A model generated the notes under the pieces. That model did not search any database and had not been told where the DNA came from. It saw nothing but the letters and a program-made list of their open reading frames with translations. A stretch of DNA of 64,000 bases from Crocinitomix sp044361315 (lineage in GTDB: Bacteria; Bacteroidota; Bacteroidia; Flavobacteriales_D; Crocinitomicaceae): the NCBI GenBank assembly GCA_044361315.1, contig JBIKJA010000001.1, forward strand, positions 186,001 through 250,000, in the 5' to 3' direction. Positions 27,503 through 38,100 of the stretch are shown here, in pieces. The stretch's first letter is position 1; each line of letters starts with the position of its first letter. The translations under genes and the position numbers were made by a program.

Positions 27503-27537
27503 CACAAAAAAAGGGGGAGCATTACTGCTCCCCCTTT
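27503..27537 (-). terminator. terminator after the FN3/type-A protein gene
   Basis: Perfect 12-bp GC-rich stem AAAGGGGGAGCA (27510-27521) and TGCTCCCCCTTT (27526-27537), 4-base loop, followed on the minus strand by TTTTTTT. It is the strongest terminator in the window and lies 23 bases after the stop codon. Confidence 0.93.
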
Positions 27538-27559
27538 CATTAAATCTTATAGTAGTTAA

Positions 27560-30500
27560 TTATTGTTTTACTACTCGTACTTTTTGAACTTCAGTATCAG
27601 CAGTTACTTTCACGAAGTAAACACCGCTTTCAACATTGCTCATATCGATAGTTACATTACCGAATACATTAGATACGTTTTTAGAGATAATTACTCTTCC
27701 TTCGATATCTAATACTTCGATTAAAGCATTTCCTTCGATAGCTACATTTTGCACTGTCAATACATCTACAACAGGGTTAGGATATACTACTAAAGTATTT
27801 TCAACTTGTTCATCGTTTCCTAAACAATCAGTTAACGTAATTGTAACAACTGCTGTATCTGTAGGGCAGAATTCGTTAGAAACAGTGTAGTTGAAAGTAT
27901 AAACACCTGGCTCTTCACCGAAAGCAACAAATAAACCACCAGCTAAAGTAATTTCAGAAAGACCAGTGTAAGACCAAATACCACCACCGTCGTAGCTACC
28001 AGAAATGTGATCTGATAAGATTACATCGTACACGTTACATGTTACGAAGAAACCATCATTACCAGCATTAGCAGAGTTTTCAGTAGAAATAGTAGTCATT
28101 ACTGTGTCAGCATCACAACCATTAGAAACAACATAGTAGAAGTCGAAAGAAGCAACCATATCAGGGAATGTTAATTCGTTCTCCATTGCGTTTCCTGGAG
28201 CAACTGAAGGATTGTACCAAGTACCATCTTCTTCAGAATAACCCGCGATAGCTGTAAACAAATCGTAATCAGAACCAGCGCAAATAGTTGGGTTTAAACC
28301 TAAACCAGCTGCAACTTCTTCGATTGAAGTTAATTCAATTCCAAAGTGTACTCTTTGTTGTACGAATGAGATTGGATTAACCATTACATAGTACTCTTGA
28401 CCTGGAGTTAAACCACAAGCAACAATTGTAGAACCGAAAGTAGAATCAGTTGCAGCAGCATCGTTAGAGTTAGCATATTGAGGAATGAAGTTTCCAATAA
28501 TTCCACAATCACCAGTAGTATAAAGAGCGATCTCAGTTCTTCCGTTAGTAATACAGTTACTTTCGTCGAAAGTAGAAACTCTTACTTGACCAGAAGCAGG
28601 TGCAGTAAATTTGAACCATACAGTTCTGTCAACACCATCACCAGAGCACCATCCGTCAGTACCAGTACAAGCGTCAGAACCTGGGTTTAATGCAGTTTCA
28701 CCAGCTAATACAGTAGCGCCAAAATTGTGTCTTAATAAAGAAGGACCATCTAATACTAATTCTTCAGCATCACAAGGGTTGTCATTTGAAATTTGAGTTC
28801 CAAATAATATTGGACCAGCCCAATCAGAAATAGAATCAACACCACAATTAGAACGAACATACACCCAGTAAGGAGTAGTTTCATCTAAACCTGTAATATA
28901 GTAAGGTTTATCTTCAGTAGCATCAACTAAACCAATTTCGTCACCTGATTCAACTTCGAAACAAGGTAATCCCCATTGTAAGTCATAGTTTTCACCACCT
29001 GGAGCAGAAAAGTTAATGAAAGCTGCAGTATTAGTAATACCCAAAGGGGTTACTAGAGATGGAGTAGCACAAAGTGCTTGTTGATCCCAGCAGAAAGGTC
29101 CAGCCCATAAAGATTTTTCTTCTTCTTCTTCACCACAAACAGTTCTTACATAGTAGCAATAACGCTCACCTGGCTCTAATCCGATTAAAGAAAGACCTGG
29201 TAATGCAGCAGCAGCATCGATAGAACCATCCAATGGATCTGTTATGTCAATTCCCCAGCTAACTTCCCATGCAGTTTCATCACCTTCTGAAACCCAAGCT
29301 AAAACAGCTTCATTACCACTTGTAGACTCAGCAAACAATCCAATTGGAGCATCGCAGTAAATACCAGTAGTAAAGCAGTAAGGACCAACCCAACTATCAG
29401 AAACAGAATCAGGACCTTCACCACAAACAGCTTGTACATAATAGCAATAATCAGTATCTGGAGTTAAGCCATCTAATGTAAATGGATTAGCAGGAACATT
29501 TGTTACAGTAATGCCTTCTCCTAGAGTGAAACCAGGCTCACCATATTGAACATTCCATTCTTCAGCAGGAGGAGTGTTGTTTTCAGTCCAAGATAAAGTT
29601 GCTGATAAACCATCCGTTGCGATCATATTTAAACCACTTGGAGCAACGCAAACAGGTGTAGAACACCATTCGTTAGGTCCAACCCATAAAGAGTGAACAA
29701 TTTCTGGTCCACCTCCAAGATCAACTAAACACTGAGCTCTTACATACCAATCGTAGCAATCACCTGGCTCTAAACCTGTAACGTCATATTCAGTCGGTGC
29801 AGGTAAAGCATCTAAGAATTCTCCTGATCCAATTTCAAAACCTTCATCACCCCATTCAACATCCCAAGCAGTTTCAATACCACCATTTACCCAATCTAAA
29901 CGGGTTGTAGTGCCAGTGATCATAGTTTCTACTGGAGACAAAGGAAAAGGACAAATAGCAGGCGTACAGAAAGTATTTGGCCCGCTTAAGAAACAGCTAG
30001 TTTCACCACCAGCACAAATTGCTCGAACATAATATTGGTAACACGTTAATTCTTCCAAACCAGTTAAACCAACAAGCGGAGAACCAGCAACTGCAACAGT
30101 TACTCCTTCAATTTCTGGGTCAAAACCTACAGGACCGTAAGTTACTAACCAGCTAGTTTCAGAACCACCAGCAAACCAAGCTAATGTTGCCGTGCTAAAA
30201 GACGTAACAAAAGAAGATAAAGAGGTTGGATTTGGACATAATGGGTTACGGAATTTTACGTTAAAGTTACCATAACCTGACCAAGTGTCACCTACCTCAA
30301 TGAAAACTGTATTTCCTTCAGCCACTGTAAGCGGCACTGTAGAAGTACTAGACCAACTTGCATAACGCACTTCCGTTGTAGCACCGCAAACCCCGGTGTG
30401 GATTCTTTTGTCCATCTGTGGAGAAGTGTGTTCAACAATTAATTCTCCCGTACAAGGAGCAGTAAAACTGTACCAATAGGTGCTAAGACCATCACTTGGT

Positions 30501-30643
30501 GTATTGTAACCATTCGCAGTATAAATTGGTACTGCCGTCGCACACGTCTGTCCGGTGGGCAAATATGCACCCCCTTGGCCGTATGAAAAATTCGCGAAAA
30601 CGACTAAAAATAGTAGTTTCAGCATCAAGTCAATTTTCTTCAT
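27560..30643 (-). CDS. FN3-repeat secreted protein with type-A T9SS sorting domain
   Basis: 1027 residues. Signal peptide at 1-22 (ends SYGQ). Residues about 30-130 form a first PPC-like domain. Five repeats of about 97 residues begin near 134, 231, 331, 430 and 524, each opening with C-x-x-P and containing W-x-V-x-W/Y-G-x-x-x-F and Y-x-Y-Y-V-R/Q-x-x-C; they are FN3-like. Another domain (about 625-760) has TVWFKFTAPASGQVRVSTF, as in PPC domains. The last ~70 residues are the type-A sorting domain (VYPNPVVDVLTVQNV ending GVYFVKVTADTEVQKVRVVKQ). Codons favour GGT, GCT, GTT and GAA, with a strong promoter and terminator, suggesting high expression. Substrate and role unknown. Confidence 0.9.
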   Translation of the reverse strand: MKKIDLMLKLLFLVVFANFSYGQGGAYLPTGQTCATAVPIYTANGYNTPSDGLSTYWYSFTAPCTGELIVEHTSPQMDKRIHTGVCGATTEVRYASWSSTSTVPLTVAEGNTVFIEVGDTWSGYGNFNVKFRNPLCPNPTSLSSFVTSFSTATLAWFAGGSETSWLVTYGPVGFDPEIEGVTVAVAGSPLVGLTGLEELTCYQYYVRAICAGGETSCFLSGPNTFCTPAICPFPLSPVETMITGTTTRLDWVNGGIETAWDVEWGDEGFEIGSGEFLDALPAPTEYDVTGLEPGDCYDWYVRAQCLVDLGGGPEIVHSLWVGPNEWCSTPVCVAPSGLNMIATDGLSATLSWTENNTPPAEEWNVQYGEPGFTLGEGITVTNVPANPFTLDGLTPDTDYCYYVQAVCGEGPDSVSDSWVGPYCFTTGIYCDAPIGLFAESTSGNEAVLAWVSEGDETAWEVSWGIDITDPLDGSIDAAAALPGLSLIGLEPGERYCYYVRTVCGEEEEEKSLWAGPFCWDQQALCATPSLVTPLGITNTAAFINFSAPGGENYDLQWGLPCFEVESGDEIGLVDATEDKPYYITGLDETTPYWVYVRSNCGVDSISDWAGPILFGTQISNDNPCDAEELVLDGPSLLRHNFGATVLAGETALNPGSDACTGTDGWCSGDGVDRTVWFKFTAPASGQVRVSTFDESNCITNGRTEIALYTTGDCGIIGNFIPQYANSNDAAATDSTFGSTIVACGLTPGQEYYVMVNPISFVQQRVHFGIELTSIEEVAAGLGLNPTICAGSDYDLFTAIAGYSEEDGTWYNPSVAPGNAMENELTFPDMVASFDFYYVVSNGCDADTVMTTISTENSANAGNDGFFVTCNVYDVILSDHISGSYDGGGIWSYTGLSEITLAGGLFVAFGEEPGVYTFNYTVSNEFCPTDTAVVTITLTDCLGNDEQVENTLVVYPNPVVDVLTVQNVAIEGNALIEVLDIEGRVIISKNVSNVFGNVTIDMSNVESGVYFVKVTADTEVQKVRVVKQ

Positions 30644-30680
30644 AACTAGTTTTTAAATTATTATTATAGATTTAATTTTG

Positions 30681-30712
30681 CTAATGTAATAAAACATGAT
30701 CGATTAATCAAA
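30681..30712 (-). promoter_or_regulatory. promoter of the FN3/type-A gene (TTTG-N20-TACATTAG)
   Basis: Minus-strand TTTG (30712-30709), 20-base spacer, TACATTAG (30688-30681), one mismatch from TAnnTTTG. The expected start of transcription is about 33 bases before the ATG at 30643. A 10-T tract lies further upstream and may act as an UP-like element. Confidence 0.65.
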
Positions 30713-30763
30713 GAAAAAGTTAAAAAAAAAATTTTTTCGCGTTTTTTTCAAATATTGACCTGT

Positions 30764-33700
30764 CTATTTTAGCAAAAAACTTTTCGCTTTGTCCCGATTT
30801 GAAACCGAGATGAGCAATTTTTTTGACCCAAAATTAACCATAACCATATCTTTACAATCGCTGGTTTCAATAAATCCAGACGCCAATGGTGTTAATTGTT
30901 TAAAGTTCCCTTTACCATCTCCTAACAGCACAACCCCACGGCCACCGTCATATCGTATGGTTTCTACCTCAGTTACGTAATTGTTACCAGCGGCCACCAC
31001 ATCCAAATTCCCATCGCCATTTACGTCCATTACGATTGATTTATTAATAGGACCCATTTGAGCAAAAACAGGCAATTTAGAAATCTCGTAACCACCTTTC
31101 CCACTCATAAAAGCTACAGAATAAAAATTAGTCGCCGAATAGTGAAGCGCTTTCTTCAATTCTTCTTCCCCATAAATCTTAGAAATATCCGCTGTTGCGA
31201 ATTCTGAATAAGTTGGGAATTTATCTTTAATAAAAGGCATTTGATCCGAAGAGCATTGACGACCACGCACCGGGTAACAGATATTGTTTTGATATTTCGC
31301 TAACACAATATCATAGGTGCCACTTTTATCAAAATCGTGGCAATAAATTTCTAGCGGATTCTCTTTTGTTGGGTGGAACTTATTATTTGCACCGACATTA
31401 CCAACAATGTAATCGTTTTTACCATCCTTATTAAAGTCACCTTTCTCAATCGAATACCACCAACCAATATCGCGCGTTGGATTATACTTTTTAGTGACAT
31501 CGCTAAATTTACCGCCGTTATTTTCAAAGAAGGTCACTGGCATCCATTCACCCACCACAATTAAATCAAGGTCTTTATCTCCATCAAAATCATCAAACAA
31601 AGCATCTGTTACCATGCCAGGTCCCATAATACTTAAATGTTCTTTTGTTTGATTAGCGCCAATGGATTGAGGTGTGACTTCGTTAAAGAAACCTCTATTA
31701 TTTTGAAGCAAATAACTTCGAGGGGAAAAAGGATAATAGCCTGGCGTTTGTCTGCCTCCAACAAATAAGTCCGGATCGCCATCACCATCGTAATCTCCAA
31801 TCGCAACTCTTTGTCCCGAAGTCATCATCACAGGTAACCTTTTTGTAGTTTCATTCGTGAAATTTCCTTGCCCATCGTTTATATATAATTGATCCTGCAT
31901 CATCGGAGAATCGTAATTGTATTCATTTCCTCCAGAGGAGACATATAAATCGTTATCTCCGTCTCCGTCTGCGTCAAATATAACGGAACCCATTTCCTCT
32001 CGTTTTTTTTCGGCTTGCCACGGCCCTTTTTTCTCTACAAAACCTGTCGCTTGTTGGATGTATAATTTCCCTTCAAAATCTGCTGCTCCTGAAATGTAGA
32101 TGTCTTCTAATTTATCTCCATTCACATCCCCTTTAGAAATAAACGGCCCTAATTGCGACATTTTATGCGGCATCAATACTTCACTTTCAAAATCATTCAA
32201 CATTTCCTCCATGTGAATAAAAGTTAACAAGGAGTCCGTTACTTCTCGGAAGAACGTATTTGGTTTAACTGCTGGTTGTTTGATACCATTAGCGTCCGTT
32301 ATAGAAAATTTATACACCTTATTCGCTGCCAAATTTTCTTTGGTCATTGTTTTACCATTTGGCCATTCAACTTCTAGTTTGTCAATTTTATTGTTTTTCC
32401 CAAGACCAAAATGTATAATTTTCTCTACGGAGGACTCATATCCCCTTGTCAAATGCAATTCGTGGTATTGTATTTCGTTGCCTGTGGTAATTTTTACTTT
32501 TACCCCCATGCCTTGGGTATTTTTATCATTCCCCCCAATATCAAAACGGATATAATTATTTTTGCTTTTTAGTTTGTTTTCCATCACAAACGAAACCTCT
32601 TCCATGTTGTTGACGATCAAATCCAAATCACCGTCATTATCTAAATCAGCAAATGCGGCACCGTTTGAATTTACGGGTGCATCAAATTTCCATTCATCCA
32701 CTTTTTTTGTGAAATGGAGGTCTCCTTCATTTTTAAAAATATAATTATAAATTTTCGAAGTAGGCATCAACGCCAAACCTTCTTCAAAATTCGCTAAGGA
32801 TTCATCACCCCCTTTTTCTGACATCTTATTTTGGTAATCATTGTCACGTGCTTCCCGTCGATAACCATTGGTAATAAATAAATCTTTATGTCCATCATTG
32901 TCGAAATCGGCAAAAAGTGGTGCCCAACTCCAATCTGTTTTTGACACGCCTGCCAACTGAGCAACTTCCGAAAACGTTCCGTCCCCATTGTTCATCTGTA
33001 ATCCATTAAACATGTATTGGTAATGAAACCCAACAAATACGAGATCCCAGAAATTTTGTGTACTCATGCCACCCATGTTTCTTTTTGATCGGACATGGTC
33101 TTCTGAGGCCATATCCACCGTCATCACGTCCACATGTCCATCATTGTTAAAATCGGACATATCATTCCCCATGGAAAAATTGGAAATATGTTTCGTTCGT
33201 TGGATAATCTCTTCTTTAAAAGTCCCATCCCCTTGGTTCATATACATTAAATCAGGATCTTGGTAATCATTAGATACATAAATATCCACGTAGCCATTTC
33301 CATCCAAATCACTTACGGCCAATCCCAATCCAAAACAGTTGTTTTCGATGCCTACTTTTGCCGAAACGTCTACAAATTTCCCGTCTTGATTTTCCAAAAA
33401 CACGTCCGCATCGTCTCCTTCTTTTTTACGGCGTCTATATTCAGCAACGGTCACCAAAACTTCGCCAGGCGATTTGACGGGATGATTCATAACGTAGGCA
33501 TCCAAATCCCCATCGTTATCATAATCAAAAAAGGCCGCTTGGGTAGAACGTCTTTGAACGTTTAATCCATATTCGGTGGCCTTGTCTGTAAACGTATTGT
33601 TTTTGTTATTTACAAAAAGCATGTTTTGCAAAAGCGTTTTATCCGAAGGATTTCCAGAACGACATACATAAATATCCAACCAACCATCGGCATTAATATC

Positions 33701-34093
33701 CACCATGGTCACCCCAGTATGCCATCCTTCATTCGCACTTTTATCAAAAGCTTTATCGGTAATGTCTTCAAATTTCATTCCCCCCTTGTTCAAATACAAT
33801 TTATCTTGTACCTGATTTCCTGAAAAATACAAATCTTGCAGTCCATCGTTATTAATATCCCCCACAGCCACACCACCACCATTATAAATATACTCGTAGT
33901 TATAAAAGTTAAACGAATCATTTTCGGTAATCGAATTATAAAAATCAATTCCCGTCTTTTCGGTAGGTAATGTCTCGAACGACATTGACCCTTCTGCAGA
34001 AGTTGAATCTGAATCACTTCCTTCAGAATCACCACTTCCACCACAGGAAAACATCAACAAAGTTGGAAAAGCGAGTAGCAGAATCTTTTTCAT
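30764..34093 (-). CDS. FG-GAP/VCBS repeat lipoprotein with ASPIC/UnbV domain (paralogue 1)
   Basis: 1109 residues from the ATG at 34093; the upstream TTG at 34123 adds only non-signal residues. Lipobox Cys17 (LLMFSCGGSG) followed by an acidic Ser/Asp stretch, suggestive of surface export in Bacteroidota. The body is a beta-propeller-like array of FG-GAP units, each with a D-x-(D/N)-x-D-G-x-x-D calcium-type loop (GDINNDGLQDLYF, DINADGWLDIYV, DYDGDGDPDLFVGG). The ASPIC/UnbV segment is near residues 520-600 (HELHLTRGYESSVEKIIHFGLG). A conserved CYPVRGRQCSSDQMPFIKDKFPTYS block occurs near 950. Function unknown; polymer or cell-surface binding is likely. Paralogous to the 35134 gene. Confidence 0.88.
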   Translation of the reverse strand: MKKILLLAFPTLLMFSCGGSGDSEGSDSDSTSAEGSMSFETLPTEKTGIDFYNSITENDSFNFYNYEYIYNGGGVAVGDINNDGLQDLYFSGNQVQDKLYLNKGGMKFEDITDKAFDKSANEGWHTGVTMVDINADGWLDIYVCRSGNPSDKTLLQNMLFVNNKNNTFTDKATEYGLNVQRRSTQAAFFDYDNDGDLDAYVMNHPVKSPGEVLVTVAEYRRRKKEGDDADVFLENQDGKFVDVSAKVGIENNCFGLGLAVSDLDGNGYVDIYVSNDYQDPDLMYMNQGDGTFKEEIIQRTKHISNFSMGNDMSDFNNDGHVDVMTVDMASEDHVRSKRNMGGMSTQNFWDLVFVGFHYQYMFNGLQMNNGDGTFSEVAQLAGVSKTDWSWAPLFADFDNDGHKDLFITNGYRREARDNDYQNKMSEKGGDESLANFEEGLALMPTSKIYNYIFKNEGDLHFTKKVDEWKFDAPVNSNGAAFADLDNDGDLDLIVNNMEEVSFVMENKLKSKNNYIRFDIGGNDKNTQGMGVKVKITTGNEIQYHELHLTRGYESSVEKIIHFGLGKNNKIDKLEVEWPNGKTMTKENLAANKVYKFSITDANGIKQPAVKPNTFFREVTDSLLTFIHMEEMLNDFESEVLMPHKMSQLGPFISKGDVNGDKLEDIYISGAADFEGKLYIQQATGFVEKKGPWQAEKKREEMGSVIFDADGDGDNDLYVSSGGNEYNYDSPMMQDQLYINDGQGNFTNETTKRLPVMMTSGQRVAIGDYDGDGDPDLFVGGRQTPGYYPFSPRSYLLQNNRGFFNEVTPQSIGANQTKEHLSIMGPGMVTDALFDDFDGDKDLDLIVVGEWMPVTFFENNGGKFSDVTKKYNPTRDIGWWYSIEKGDFNKDGKNDYIVGNVGANNKFHPTKENPLEIYCHDFDKSGTYDIVLAKYQNNICYPVRGRQCSSDQMPFIKDKFPTYSEFATADISKIYGEEELKKALHYSATNFYSVAFMSGKGGYEISKLPVFAQMGPINKSIVMDVNGDGNLDVVAAGNNYVTEVETIRYDGGRGVVLLGDGKGNFKQLTPLASGFIETSDCKDMVMVNFGSKKLLISVSNRDKAKSFLLK

Positions 34094-34120
34094 TATCATT
34101 AATTTTTCGTTTACAACAAA

Positions 34121-34128
34121 CAAATGTA
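34121..34128 (-). promoter_or_regulatory. candidate -7 box for ASPIC/UnbV paralogue 1
   Basis: TACATTTG on the minus strand, 27 bases before the ATG at 34093. The nearest TTG is only 12 bases upstream, so the -33 element is not supported. The same interval carries the divergent SDR gene start. Confidence 0.5.
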
Positions 34129-34153
34129 GTAACTTTATCCCAAATATATTATA

Positions 34154-34939
34154 ATGAACTTAGAAATAAACGGAAAGACAGCAATCGTCTGCGGAAGCAC
34201 GCAAGGAATTGGTTTTGCGACTGCTACGGAATTAGCGCAGTTGGGCGCAAATTTAATTCTTGTTGCCCGCAACGAACAAACATTACAAACTTGCTGTGCC
34301 CAACTCCCAACTAATGGAAATCAAAAACACGCCTATTTAGTAGCCGATTTTTCAAATCCTGAAGATTTGCGCCAACGGTTGTCCAATTTTTTAGTAAATA
34401 AGTCGGTTGAAATTTTAGTGAACAATACGGGCGGTCCAGCAGGCGGACTCATACACGAAGCGGATACGGAGGCCTTTTTAGCCACCTTTAATCAGCATTT
34501 AATTTGCAACCATATTTTGGTTCAGGCAGTGTTGGATCAAATGAAAAAAGCCAAGTACGGGCGAATTATTAATGTTATTTCGACTTCGGTAAAACAGCCT
34601 TTGGCAAATTTAGGCGTTTCAAATACCATTCGTGGCGCCGTTGCTAATTGGAGCAAAACCTTGGCTAACGAACTCGGACAATATAATATCACTGTAAATA
34701 ATGTGTTGCCAGGTGCAACCAATACGGTTCGTTTAAAATCAATTATCGAAACAAAAGCAGCGAAAACCGGCATTCCTTACGACACTATTTTAGCCGAAAT
34801 GGCCAACGAATCTCCCATGCGACGCATTGCACAACCCGAAGAAGTGGCCAATGCCATCGCGTTTTTAGCCTCTCCGGCAGCAAGTTATATTAATGGTATC
34901 AATTTACCTGTCGACGGCGGAAGAACTAAAAGTTTATAA
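34154..34939 (+). CDS. SDR family oxidoreductase lacking the canonical YxxxK
   Basis: 261 residues. Rossmann core with a modified nucleotide loop (VCGSTQGIGFATATELA), the LVNNTGGPAGG motif corresponding to NNAG, and the C-terminal NGINLPVDGG stretch, so it belongs to the classical SDR superfamily. Where a Tyr-x-x-x-Lys is expected the sequence is LGVSNTIRGAVANWSKTLA: no tyrosine and no lysine at the right spacing. This fits the FabG-like subgroup with an altered catalytic tetrad, for which dehydrogenase activity is not assured. Substrate unknown. Divergent from paralogue 1 and convergent with paralogue 2 of the ASPIC/UnbV family. Confidence 0.88.
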   Translation: MNLEINGKTAIVCGSTQGIGFATATELAQLGANLILVARNEQTLQTCCAQLPTNGNQKHAYLVADFSNPEDLRQRLSNFLVNKSVEILVNNTGGPAGGLIHEADTEAFLATFNQHLICNHILVQAVLDQMKKAKYGRIINVISTSVKQPLANLGVSNTIRGAVANWSKTLANELGQYNITVNNVLPGATNTVRLKSIIETKAAKTGIPYDTILAEMANESPMRRIAQPEEVANAIAFLASPAASYINGINLPVDGGRTKSL

Positions 34940-34957
34940 AAATTAGTTTATTTTTTT

Positions 34958-35125
34958 GGGTGTTCCCCCAACGCTCGCACAATTCGCTTCACTTCGTTTC
35001 GCAATTGCACTCGGTTAGGGTCACGCCATCCGCTGTATGTCCCGACGAATCCTTTCGCTCACTGCGCACGCAAAAGGATTGTCGGGACGATGCCGCTCCT
35101 GTCGTTAACACGGCGACTGCCCCTT
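34958..35125 (+). repeat. intergenic palindromic repeat, copy B
   Basis: Starts GGGTGTTCCCCC at 34958. Contains the stem CCCGAC-G-AATCCTTT (35041-35055) against AAAGGATT-GTCGGG (35073-35086), again with a single unpaired G after CCCGAC as in copy A. Flanking blocks include GGGTCACGCCATCCGCTGTATG and GATGCCGCTCCTGTCGTTAAC. It is GC-rich relative to its surroundings and lies between the convergent SDR and ASPIC/UnbV genes. A short plus-strand reading frame inside is not coding. Dispersed, transposase-free repeat; function unknown. Confidence 0.7.
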
Positions 35126-35133
35126 TTAACCTC

Positions 35134-38100
35134 TTATTTTAACAAAAAAGTTTTTGCCTTGGCTTGGTTGGAAACGGTAATGAGGATTGTTTTTCCTTTA
35201 ACTTCAAGCATTGCCATGTCTTTACAATCTTTGTTTTCAAAAAACCCAGATTCGGTTGGGGACAATTGTTTAAAGTTTCCTTTTCCATCGCCTAATAAAA
35301 CTGCGCCTCGTCCACCATCATAGCGAATCGTTTCAATCTCTACTCCAAAATTATTACCAGCTACCACTGCGTCTAAATTCCCATCCTTGTTAATGTCTTG
35401 AACAATCGTTCGATTAATCGGTCCAAATTGGCAATAAATGGGCAATTGGTTAATTTGATACCCTTCCTTTTGGCTCATAAAAACCACCGAACTAAAACTA
35501 GTCACCGAAAAATGCAAGGCTTTTTCTAACTTCTCTTTTCCGTAAATTTTCGATAAATCGGCCGTGGCAAAATCCGAATAGGTTGGGAATTTATCTTTGA
35601 TAAACGGCATTTGTTCAGATGAACATTGGCGTCCACGAACGGGGTAACAAATGTTATTTTGGTATTCTCCCAACACAATGTCATTGGTGCCATTTTCATC
35701 AAAATCGTGGCAATACAATTCCAACGGACGTTCTTTGGTTGGATGGAATTTATTGTTTTCGCCCAAATTGCCCACCACATAATCCATTCGGCCATCCTTG
35801 TTAAAATCCCCTTTTTCTATCGAGTACCACCAACCAATATCTTTACTGCTATTATAAAGATCGGTAACATTACTAAACACACCTTTGTTGTTTTCAAAAA
35901 ACGACACCGGCATCCATTCACCCACCACCACTAAATCCAAATCACCATCCTTGTTAAAATCGTCAAAAAGTGCATCTGTCACCAAACCTGGTCCTTCCAA
36001 TTGCGGCGATTGTGGGGTGACATCCGTAAACACCCCTTTATTATTTTGGTACAAATAACTTTTTGGCACATAAGGGTAATAACCTGGTATTTGACGTCCT
36101 CCAACAAATAAATCTAAATCACCATCATTGTCATAATCACCCGCCGTTACACTTTGTCCTCCTCGTGGTATTTGAGGCAATTGATCCGATTTATTGGTGA
36201 AATTTCCTTTCCCATCGTTCAGGTAGAGTTGATCAATCAAAAAAGGAGAATCATAAAAATATTCATTTCCGCCGCTCACCACGTACAAATCCATATCTTT
36301 GTCCCCATCCGCATCAAAAAACAGGGCATCCATTTCTTCGCGTTTGGTTTCTTTTTGCCAAGGTCCTGTTTGTTCCTTAAATCCTCCTGCGGTTTGTACG
36401 TACATTTTTCCTGATTTCCCCAAAGCACCGGAAATGTAAAGATCTTCCATTCCATCTCCATTCACATCCCCAGTGGCAATAAATGGTCCCGACTGCGACA
36501 ATTTATTTGGCAACAATACCTCCGATTTAAAATCATCAAACGGAGCTTCTGAATGGACAAAATTTAGCAAGGAATCCGTAATGTCTCTGAACAAGGTAGC
36601 TTCTGTTTTCTTTGGTAAACGTCCTTTTTTACCCTCTTTATAATTTAGGGTAATTGTACTATTCGCTTGGGGTGATATTTTTTCCAAAATCGTGCCATCA
36701 GGCCACTGAACAGTGACTTTTTCTACCTGAGCATCTCCCAACCCAAAATGCAAAATTCCTTCTACCGACGAAATGTATCCTCGCGAAACTTGTAATTCTT
36801 GGTACTGAATTCCCTCCGAAGTATGTAAGGTTACCTTAGCGCCCAAGGCTTGGGTATTTTTTCCATAGCCGCCAATTTTAACCCGCAAAAAACGTTTCTT
36901 TTCACCCGCTAATTTATTTTCAAATAAAGAGGCTTTGTCCTCCATATTATTCAACAACAAATCCAAATCACCATCGTTGTCTAAATCTGCATACGCGGCG
37001 CCATTTGAATTAATTGGTATGTTTAAACCCCAATCCGCCGTCATTTTTTTAAACTTTAAATTGCCTTCATTTTTGAAAATGTAGTTTTCTATTTTGGTGG
37101 TGGGCACTTGCGCAAGTTCATCTTTAAAATCGCCCAAGGCGTTCGCCATTTTTCGGGTGTCAAATGATCGGTTATAATCGTTGTCACGCATTTCTCGGCG
37201 GTAACCATTGGTTACAAATAAATCTTTCTGACCATCGTTGTCAAAATCAGCCAACAATGCAGCCCAACTCCAATCCGTTTTAGAAATTCCTGCCAATTGA
37301 CCAATGTCAGAAAAAGTACCATTTCCATTATTTAATTGTAACGAATTAAACATGTATTGGTGGTGAAACCCATTGTTCACCGTATTCCAAAAATTCGAAG
37401 AACTCATGCCACCCATATTTTTTTTGGATCGCACGTGGTCTTCACTGGCCATATCCAACGTAATCAAGTCTAAGAATCCATCGTTATTAATATCAGCTAC
37501 CTCATTCCCCATCGAAAAATTAGAGACGTGTTGAGTTTTTTCTTTGATTTCTTCACTAAAAGTTCCATCGCCATTGTTGCTATAAAGGAAATCCGGGTCG
37601 TTATAATCACTTGAAATATAAATATCTGAAAAACCATCGTTGTCCAAATCACTCACAGCAATCCCTAAACCATAGGTGCAACTACTAATTCCTGCTTGTT
37701 CCGAAACATCCACAAAAACGCCGTTGTCATTTCTCAATAAAACATCCGCATCTTCTCCCTCTAGCATCGATTTTTTTAATTCTTCGTTCGAAAAAATTAT
37801 TTTGCTGTCAATTAAAGGGTGATTGAGCACATACAAATCTAAATCACCATCGTTATCGTAATCAAAAAAAGCGGAATGTGTCGAACGACGATTACAATTT
37901 ACCCCGAATTCTTTCCCTTTTTCGGTAAACGTATTGTCTTTGTTATTCACAAACAATAAGTTCTCCATTTTAGAGCGGTCGGTGGTATTTCCCGATTGGC
38001 ATACATAAATATCTAACCAACCATCGCCATTAATATCCACCATATTTGTGCCTGTATGCCATCCAGAAGCCATGTCAAATTGAAAGGCCGTTTTTGTAAT

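Noticed and set aside
28100..30250. Regular repeats in the FN3 gene considered as a CRISPR or tandem DNA array
   Set aside because: Spacing of about 290 bases matches protein FN3 repeats; the DNA units are diverged and in frame.
34960..35142. 60-residue plus-strand frame in copy B of the repeat
   Set aside because: The sequence is an intergenic palindromic repeat, and the translation is not protein-like.
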